NCBI RefSeq assembly: GCF_036226445.1
Contig: NZ_CP108474.1
Coordinates: 3,286,001 to 3,350,000 of the forward strand
DNA: 64,000 bases
Direction of reading: 5' to 3'
Source of the DNA: Streptomyces sp. NBC_01255
GTDB taxonomy: Bacteria; Actinomycetota; Actinomycetes; Streptomycetales; Streptomycetaceae
The notes below the pieces were generated by a model. It was given only the letters and a program-made list of their open reading frames with translations. It was not told the DNA's origin and did not search any database. A program made the position numbers and the translations under genes. This document shows, piece by piece, positions 59,089-64,000 of the stretch. Positions within the stretch are counted from its first letter, which is position 1. The number at the start of each line of letters is the position of its first letter.

Positions 59089-60614
59089 GCAAGGGGATCC
59101 TCGCGCGGCTGCGGCTCTCCAGCCTGCGGCTGCGGCTCGTCGTCGTCTTCGCCCTGGTCGCGCTCACCGCGGCCGTCGCCGCCTCCGGCATCGCGTACTG
59201 GCTGAACCGCGAGGCCGTGCTCACCCGTACCCAGGACGGGGCGCTCAACGACTTCCGGCAGGAGATGCAGAACCGGGCGGCGACGCTGCCGCTGCGGCCC
59301 ACCGAGGACGATCTGCGGCGGACCGCCGAGCAGATGGCGAGCGGCAGCGCCGGCTACCAGGTCCTGCTGCTCGGCGAGCGGGCCGCGGGCAAGCCGATCG
59401 CCGGCGCCTCCGACCCGGACGACTTCACACTCGCCGACGTGCCGCGCTCGCTGCGGGACGCCGTGGACACCAAGCGGCCGGTGACGGAGGCCAACCCGTA
59501 TCCGTACCACCTGTTCTGGCAGCGCACGGAGCGGGACGGGACGCCGTACCTGGTCGGCGGGACACGGATCGACGGCGGCGGGCCCGCCGGCTACATGTTC
59601 AAGTCACTGGCCGCCGAGAAGGCCGATCTGAACTCGCTCGGCTGGTCGTTGGGGATCGCGACGGCCCTCGCGGTGGCCGGCTCCGTGCTGCTCGCGCAGG
59701 TCGCGGCGACGACCGTGCTGCGCCCGGTGCACCGGCTCGGCGAGGCGGCCAAGCAGCTCGGCGAGGGGAAGCTCGACACCCGGCTGCGGGTCACCGGCGC
59801 GGACGAACTGGCCGATCTGACCCGTACGTTCAACAGCGCGGCGGAGTCGTTGCAGAAGAAGGTCGCGGACATGAGCGCGCGGGAGGAGTCCAGCCGGCGT
59901 TTCGTGGCGGACATGTCGCACGAGCTGCGGACCCCGCTGACCGCGCTGACCGCCGTCACCGAGGTGCTGGAGGACGAGCAGGACTCGCTCGACCCGATGA
60001 TCGCCCCGGCGGTGGCGCTGGTCGTGAGCGAGACCCATCGCCTCAACAACCTGGTGGAGAACCTGATGGAGGTGACCCGCTTCGACGCGGGCACCGCCCG
60101 GCTCGTCCTCGACGAGGTGGACATCGCCGACCAGATCACCGCGTGCATCGACGCGCGGGCCTGGCTGGACGCGGTCGATCTCGACGCCGAGCGCGGGATC
60201 GTGGCGCCGCTCGACCCGCGCCGCCTCGACGTGATCCTGGCGAACCTCATCGGGAACGCGCTGAAGCACGGCGGTTCGCCGGTCCGGGTCTCGGTGCGTA
60301 CGGAGGACGGCGAGCTGGTCATCGCGGTGCGCGACCACGGTCCCGGCATCCCCGAGGAGGTGCTGCCGCACGTCTTCGACCGCTTCTACAAGGCGAGCGC
60401 CTCCCGGCCCAGGTCGGACGGGAGCGGGCTCGGCCTGTCGATCGCGATGGAGAACGCTCTGATCCACGGCGGTTCGATCACGGCCGCCAACTCGACCGGC
60501 GAGGACGGGGCGGTGGACGGCGCGGTGTTCGTGCTGCGGCTGCCCCTGGACGCCTCGGGGATCACCCGCGAGGTACAGACCCGCAGCAGCCAGGGCGAGG
60601 TGGAGGAAGCGTGA
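59085..60614 (+). CDS. afsQ2: Sensor histidine kinase AfsQ2
   Basis: A 509-residue membrane sensor kinase. The first membrane segment is LRLVVVFALVALTAAVAASG, the extracytoplasmic sensor domain spans about 40-190, the second segment is IATALAVAGSVLLAQVAAT, followed by HAMP, HisKA (FVADMSHELRTPLTALT) and the ATPase (NLIGNALKHGG, DHGPGIPEE, SDGSGLGLSIA). It phosphorylates AfsQ1. GTG 59085 overlaps the afsQ1 stop (GTGA) and the downstream lipoprotein gene overlaps its own stop, so three genes form one operon. Confidence 0.95.
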   Translation: MSKGILARLRLSSLRLRLVVVFALVALTAAVAASGIAYWLNREAVLTRTQDGALNDFRQEMQNRAATLPLRPTEDDLRRTAEQMASGSAGYQVLLLGERAAGKPIAGASDPDDFTLADVPRSLRDAVDTKRPVTEANPYPYHLFWQRTERDGTPYLVGGTRIDGGGPAGYMFKSLAAEKADLNSLGWSLGIATALAVAGSVLLAQVAATTVLRPVHRLGEAAKQLGEGKLDTRLRVTGADELADLTRTFNSAAESLQKKVADMSAREESSRRFVADMSHELRTPLTALTAVTEVLEDEQDSLDPMIAPAVALVVSETHRLNNLVENLMEVTRFDAGTARLVLDEVDIADQITACIDARAWLDAVDLDAERGIVAPLDPRRLDVILANLIGNALKHGGSPVRVSVRTEDGELVIAVRDHGPGIPEEVLPHVFDRFYKASASRPRSDGSGLGLSIAMENALIHGGSITAANSTGEDGAVDGAVFVLRLPLDASGITREVQTRSSQGEVEEA

Positions 60615-61396
60615 GGCGCCGCACCTTCGGCCGTACGGCAGGTGGCCGTACGGCAGGTGGTTGGTCGACCGGTGGACGATCGGCTGGTGGCCGGTCGAAT
60701 CGTGGCCGGTCGGTCGGTACGGGCGTCCTGGCGGCCGCCGCGCTCACCGCGCTCGTCACCGGCTGCGGCATCCGGACGACGTCCGTCCCGGTGGACGCGG
60801 GCGCGGCCCCGTCCCGGGTCCCGTGCAGCGTGACCGGCGAGAGCGCCTCCGCGACGGCCGCGCAAGGGGTGCCCGTCCGGGTGTTCCTGGTGTGCGGCTC
60901 GCAGCTGGAGGCCGTGGACCGCAGGACCCCGCTGCCGGAGGCGAACGCGGGCGGCGATCCGGTGGTGACGGCCAAGGGGCTGCTCGTACAGCTCCTCGCC
61001 GAGCCCTCCGACGACGAGCGGCAGGCCGGGTTCACGACCGCGGTGCGCGGTCCGCTCGTGGTCGGCGACGGCTACGAGGGCGACCCGGCCGGCACGCTGC
61101 GGCTGAGCCGGCAGCCCGAGGACCTGACGCCGGTCGCGCTCTCGCAGATCGTCTGCACGTTCTCGGCGAGCTCGGCGGGCGCGGGCGACCACACGGTCCT
61201 CCTCGGCGGTCCCGGCCCGTACGCGCCGAAGCGCTACCAGTGCACGACGGAGCTGAAGGAACGTCCGGAGTCCGCTCCGCCGACGACCGCGCCCCCGGAG
61301 GCGACGACGGGCACCCCGACGGGTACGGAGACGAGCGGTACGACGACCGGCCCGGCGACCGGCTCCGCGGCCCCCGGGGCCACGCCCGCGGGCTGA
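60611..61396 (+). CDS. Lipoprotein encoded with afsQ1-afsQ2
   Basis: A 261-residue exported lipoprotein. A long Arg/Gly-rich N-terminus with short repeats (TAGGRTAGGWSTGGRSAGG) precedes the hydrophobic core and lipobox LVTGC. The mature part (RVPCSVTGESASATAAQG, PVRVFLVCGSQLEAVDRR) resembles the lipoprotein next to AfsQ2 in S. coelicolor; the C-terminus is a Thr/Pro/Gly tail. Perhaps a sensor accessory of AfsQ2. GTG 60611 overlaps the afsQ2 stop by 4 bp with GGAGGAAGC directly upstream. The repeats may make the N-terminus longer than the real start. Confidence 0.88.
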   Translation: MRRRTFGRTAGGRTAGGWSTGGRSAGGRSNRGRSVGTGVLAAAALTALVTGCGIRTTSVPVDAGAAPSRVPCSVTGESASATAAQGVPVRVFLVCGSQLEAVDRRTPLPEANAGGDPVVTAKGLLVQLLAEPSDDERQAGFTTAVRGPLVVGDGYEGDPAGTLRLSRQPEDLTPVALSQIVCTFSASSAGAGDHTVLLGGPGPYAPKRYQCTTELKERPESAPPTTAPPEATTGTPTGTETSGTTTGPATGSAAPGATPAG

Positions 61397-61470
61397 GCCG
61401 ATCGGGCCGTTCCCTCGGTCGCGTCCGACCCGGCGGAACCGATTCCGCCGTGGTGGGCGTCTTGGGGGGC

Positions 61471-62052
61471 GTGCAGCGTCAAGGTTCGGGCGGCAGTGCC
61501 GCCGTGGTCGTCCGCGTGGTGGGGTTCATCGGCCTCCTCGCGCATCTGCTGCTCGTCGCCTGGGTCAGCCTGCGGCCACGGGACGTGGCCTGGGTGACCG
61601 CGCCGAACACGATCCCGCTGGCCGGGCTCCGGGCCGATCTGGCCCTCGGCGGCGTCGAGGCGGCCCGGCTGATCGGCGAGGGACTGCTGCTCCTGGCCCC
61701 TCTCGGGGTGCTGCTCCCGATGGCCGACGGGCGGCTCGACGTCTCCCGCTGGGCCTCGCTGGCCCGGACGACCGCCGCCGGCGCGCTGGTGTCGCTGGCC
61801 GTGGAGCTGCTGCAGACCGCCGTACCGGGTCAGGTCGTGGACGTGGACTCCGTAATCCTGAACACCGCCGGGGTGGCGCTCGCCCATGTCCTCTTCGTGC
61901 CGGTCGGCCGGGCACGGCTGCGCCGCAGGTCGGCGGCGGGCCGGGCGGAGTCCGCCGCGGGGACCGGTCCGGGTGAGGGTGCCCCCCTCCTGCGGAACGA
62001 GACGCCTCAGGGTCCGACCCCGACGATTCCCAGGGTCCCGATCGCCCGGTAG
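61471..62052 (+). CDS. VanZ-family membrane protein
   Basis: A 193-residue protein with four predicted membrane segments and VanZ-like sequence (VGFIGLLAHLLLVAWVSLRP, NTIPLAGLRADLALG, ELLQTAVPGQVVDVDSVILN, TAGVALAHVLF). VanZ-family proteins are best known from a minor teicoplanin resistance gene, but most are of unknown function. The C-terminal tail is hydrophilic. The start is uncertain: GTG 61471 is used; GTG 61450 is possible. Transcribed like the afsQ operon but 74 bp after it. Confidence 0.8.
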   Translation: MQRQGSGGSAAVVVRVVGFIGLLAHLLLVAWVSLRPRDVAWVTAPNTIPLAGLRADLALGGVEAARLIGEGLLLLAPLGVLLPMADGRLDVSRWASLARTTAAGALVSLAVELLQTAVPGQVVDVDSVILNTAGVALAHVLFVPVGRARLRRRSAAGRAESAAGTGPGEGAPLLRNETPQGPTPTIPRVPIAR

Positions 62053-62144
62053 ACCGACGCTTCGTCCCCCCTCCCGGCGGCACCATGGAGTCATCGGGAG
62101 CCCGACGGAGCGGCTCCCGGAAAACGACTCCGAAGGAGCCCACC

Positions 62145-62345
62145 ATGGCCGCTCTCGTCCGCCCTCGTGAAGGACGCATGATCGGTGGAGTGTGCGCGGC
62201 GCTGGCCCGGCGCTTCGGCACCTCCGCGACGACGATGCGCGTGATCTTCCTGGTCTCGTGTCTGCTGCCCGGCCCGCAGTTCCTCATCTACCTGGCGCTG
62301 TGGGTGTTCCTGCCGCAGGAGAAGAGCGCGAGCACGGCCTGGTAG
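62145..62345 (+). CDS. Small PspC-domain membrane protein
   Basis: A 66-residue protein. PspC motif GRMIGGVCAALARRFG and SATTMRVIFLVSCLLPGPQF, then LIYLALWVFLPQE give one or two membrane segments. In streptomycetes most PspC proteins are small and of unknown function. ATG 62145 has GAAGGAG 6-7 nt upstream. Ends at the large hairpin shared with the next gene. Confidence 0.88.
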   Translation: MAALVRPREGRMIGGVCAALARRFGTSATTMRVIFLVSCLLPGPQFLIYLALWVFLPQEKSASTAW

Positions 62346-62355
62346 CGCACAGGCA

Positions 62356-62411
62356 CACACGCCGAAGGGGCGCGTGCCCGGGATTCCGGGTGCGCGCCCC
62401 TTCGGCGTGTG
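62356..62411. terminator. Large bidirectional hairpin between PspC and small secreted protein genes
   Basis: CACACGCCGAAGGGGCGCG... pairs with ...CGCGCCCCTTCGGCGTGTG, one mismatch, short loop; arms of about 26 bp between two convergent genes. Confidence 0.93.
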
Positions 62412-62420
62412 CGGCTGCGG

Positions 62421-62801
62421 TCAGCCGAGGGCGCCGCCGATCGGCAGGCCGCCGAGCAGGCCCACGACCGGGCCGAGCGGGGTGGCGCCGAGGCCGCCGG
62501 CCGCCGCGTCGAGCGGGAGGTTCTGGGTGGCCTGGGTGACCTGGCCGGCGGCGCCCGGGAGCTGCTTCACGCCCTGGTCGACACCCTGGCCGAGGGCGCC
62601 CTGGCCGGCACTGAGGGACTCGCCTGCGCCGTCAGGGAGCGTGGTGAGACCGTCACCCAACGGGACGGCCTGGGTCACCGTGCCCAGCACGTCGGCGCCG
62701 ACCGGCAGGGACGGCGCTGCGGAGGCCGTGCCCGCGGCGGCGGCGGCGAAAGCGGCACCGAGAGCGGCGACACCGAGCTTCTTGGCGGCAGACTGCTTCA
62801 T
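62421..62801 (-). CDS. Small secreted protein
   Basis: A 126-residue exported protein. The signal peptide (MKQSAAKKLGVAALGAAFAA, then AAAGTASAA) is followed by PSLPVGADVLGTVTQAVPLG and a Gln/Gly/Leu-rich mature region (GAGESLSAGQGALGQGVDQG, KQLPGAAGQVTQATQNLPL). It resembles the protein encoded at 56212-56613 in layout, a family of unknown function. ATG 62801 has AAGGAAG about 9 nt upstream. The terminator shared with the PspC gene follows. Confidence 0.78.
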   Translation of the reverse strand: MKQSAAKKLGVAALGAAFAAAAAGTASAAPSLPVGADVLGTVTQAVPLGDGLTTLPDGAGESLSAGQGALGQGVDQGVKQLPGAAGQVTQATQNLPLDAAAGGLGATPLGPVVGLLGGLPIGGALG

Positions 62802-62974
62802 CTGAACATCTTCCTTGGGGAATCCGGGGGCTTCGGGGAAAGCCGGGAGGGGAAATCCTGGGAATGCAGAGCGGCTCTGCAACCTAACCAGTGGGCGACC
62901 CCTCCGCAAACACCGGAAAGCGACCGGGTGTCGCGCCGACCCGGTCGCTCCGAACCCCTTCGACAGGGCGGCCC

Positions 62975-64000
62975 TCAGCCCTCCGTACGGGAAGCTTCGC
63001 TGGTCGCGGCGGTCTGCTGGAACAGCCATTCGGACTTGAGCTCGGCATATCCGGGCTTGATCACGTCGTTGATCATGGCCAGGCGTTCGTCGAAAGGAAT
63101 GAACGCTGATTTCATCGCATTGACGGTGAACCACTGCATGTCGTCGAGCGTGTATCCGAATGCGTCGATCAGCAGCTCGAATTCCCGGCTCATGCTCGTG
63201 CCGCTCATCAGCCGGTTGTCGGTGTTGACCGTGGCGCGGAAGTGCAGCTTGCGGAGCAGGCCGATGGGGTGTGCGGCGTACGAGTCGGCGGCTCCGGTCT
63301 GGAGGTTGGAGGTGGGGCACATCTCCAGGGGGATCCGCTTGTCGCGGACATAAGCGGCGAGCCGGCCGAGGCGGACCGAGCCGTCCTCCGCGACCTCGAT
63401 GTCGTCGATGATCCGGACGCCGTGCCCGAGCCGGTCGGCGCCGCACCACTGGAGCGCCTGCCAGATGGAGGGCAGCCCGAAGGCCTCGCCCGCGTGGATC
63501 GTGAAGTGGTTGTTCTCCCGCTTGAGGTACTCGAAGGCGTCGAGGTGGCGGGTGGGCGGGTAGCCGGCCTCGGCGCCCGCGATGTCGAAGCCGACGACGC
63601 CGGTGTCGCGGTAGCGGTTGGCGAGTTCGGCGATCTCCAGGGCGCGGGCGGCGTGCCGCATGGCGGTGAGCAGGGCGCCGACCCGGATGCGGTGGCCGTT
63701 GGCCCTGGCCTGCCGCTCACCCTCCCGGAAGCCCTCGTTGACGGCCTCCACGACCTCTTCGAGGGTGAGACCGGCCTCCAGGTGCTGTTCGGGGGCGTAG
63801 CGCACCTCCGCGTACACGACCCCGTCCTCGGCGAGGTCGACCGCGCACTCGGCGGCGACCCGGACCAGGGCGTCACGGGTCTGCATGACGGCGCAGGTGT
63901 GCGCGAAGGTCTCCAGGTACCGCTCCAGGGAGCCGGAGTCGGCGGCCTCGCGGAACCAGATGCCGAGCTTGTCGGGCTCGGTCTCGGGGAGCTGTTCGTA
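62975..64000 (-). CDS. add: Adenosine deaminase (N-terminal part outside window)
   Basis: The frame runs off the right edge, so the first residues (with the HxH zinc motif) are not visible. The 341 visible residues include HAGEAFG (active site), [16 protein letters not shown] and [18 protein letters not shown]. It deaminates adenosine and deoxyadenosine to the inosine forms, feeding purine nucleoside phosphorylase (33533-34336). In S. coelicolor it would match SCO4901 as I recall. The visible DNA-level context shows no operon partner. Confidence 0.95.
   Translation of the reverse strand, partial: YEQLPETEPDKLGIWFREAADSGSLERYLETFAHTCAVMQTRDALVRVAAECAVDLAEDGVVYAEVRYAPEQHLEAGLTLEEVVEAVNEGFREGERQARANGHRIRVGALLTAMRHAARALEIAELANRYRDTGVVGFDIAGAEAGYPPTRHLDAFEYLKRENNHFTIHAGEAFGLPSIWQALQWCGADRLGHGVRIIDDIEVAEDGSVRLGRLAAYVRDKRIPLEMCPTSNLQTGAADSYAAHPIGLLRKLHFRATVNTDNRLMSGTSMSREFELLIDAFGYTLDDMQWFTVNAMKSAFIPFDERLAMINDVIKPGYAELKSEWLFQQTAATSEASRTEG

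Noticed and set aside
1..64000. tRNA, rRNA or CRISPR loci; biosynthetic gene cluster; prophage
   Set aside because: No cloverleaf, rRNA motif, spaced repeat array, PKS/NRPS module, integrase or transposase was seen. Decisive test would be tRNAscan, Infernal and domain searches.

Overview
The window is a chromosomal segment of a Streptomyces-type actinomycete. GC content and third-position GC bias are very high, GTG starts are common, and several genes are typical of the genus: sigQ-afsQ1-afsQ2, pccB-pccE, a class III adenylate cyclase next to birA, and LAxTG-type surface proteins. From memory, the core gene order parallels S. coelicolor SCO4901-SCO4932 (adenosine deaminase through hutH). I cannot name the species. 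No rRNA, tRNA, CRISPR array, prophage or complete insertion sequence was recognised.

Layout. 1-8 kb: end of a LuxR-type regulator, metK with an adenosine kinase directly downstream, a secreted GH84 glycosidase, and a zinc alcohol dehydrogenase divergent from an XRE regulator. 8-12 kb: an L,D-transpeptidase lipoprotein, an acidic hypothetical protein, a small LAETG surface protein, and hutH. 12-18 kb: a more accessory stretch with a decayed gene fragment, an unexplained inverted repeat, an ankyrin protein, a serine hydrolase, an esterase and a PucR-like regulator. 17-30 kb: GAF-GGDEF protein, enoyl-CoA hydratase, cya, birA, pccB-pccE, MFS pump with TetR, a small membrane protein, maf and accA2. 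The biotin ligase and two kinds of acyl-CoA carboxylase subunit therefore sit together. 30-36 kb: DeoR-type regulator, LpdA-type quinone reductase, gamma-glutamylcyclotransferase-like protein, purine nucleoside phosphorylase and a phosphosugar mutase.

36.5-47.7 kb is the most unusual part. It is a minus-strand cluster resembling a phosphate (Pst) ABC importer: PstC, PstA, three different PstS-like binding proteins, an Ig-like surface protein, a sortase-fold membrane protein and PstB. Two of these proteins end in LAxTG sorting signals (LADTG, LAATG), one PstS-like protein has a near-miss LAADTG tail, and long Gly/Ser/Thr/Pro linkers separate the folded domains from the membrane. The sortase-fold protein lacks the catalytic His and Cys. 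The pstC-pstA-binding-protein genes overlap by 4 bp or lie 12 bp apart, as does the Ig-protein/sortase-like pair. A PHO-box-like triple repeat lies just upstream of pstC. 47.7-51.2 kb adds a YegP-like protein, a PH-domain membrane protein, an apparently intact class F sortase and a secreted protein with a C-terminal membrane anchor.

51-64 kb: deoC with two aldehyde dehydrogenase genes (the second lacks the catalytic half), a TerD-fusion protein, a small secreted protein, uridine kinase, sigQ divergent from afsQ1-afsQ2-lipoprotein, VanZ-like and PspC proteins, another small secreted protein, and adenosine deaminase running off the right edge. Purine nucleoside phosphorylase, phosphosugar mutase and deoC could form a nucleoside-catabolism set. 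An identical 12-bp palindrome (CTACGCGCGTAG) lies upstream of both the phosphorylase and deoC, which suggests a shared operator.
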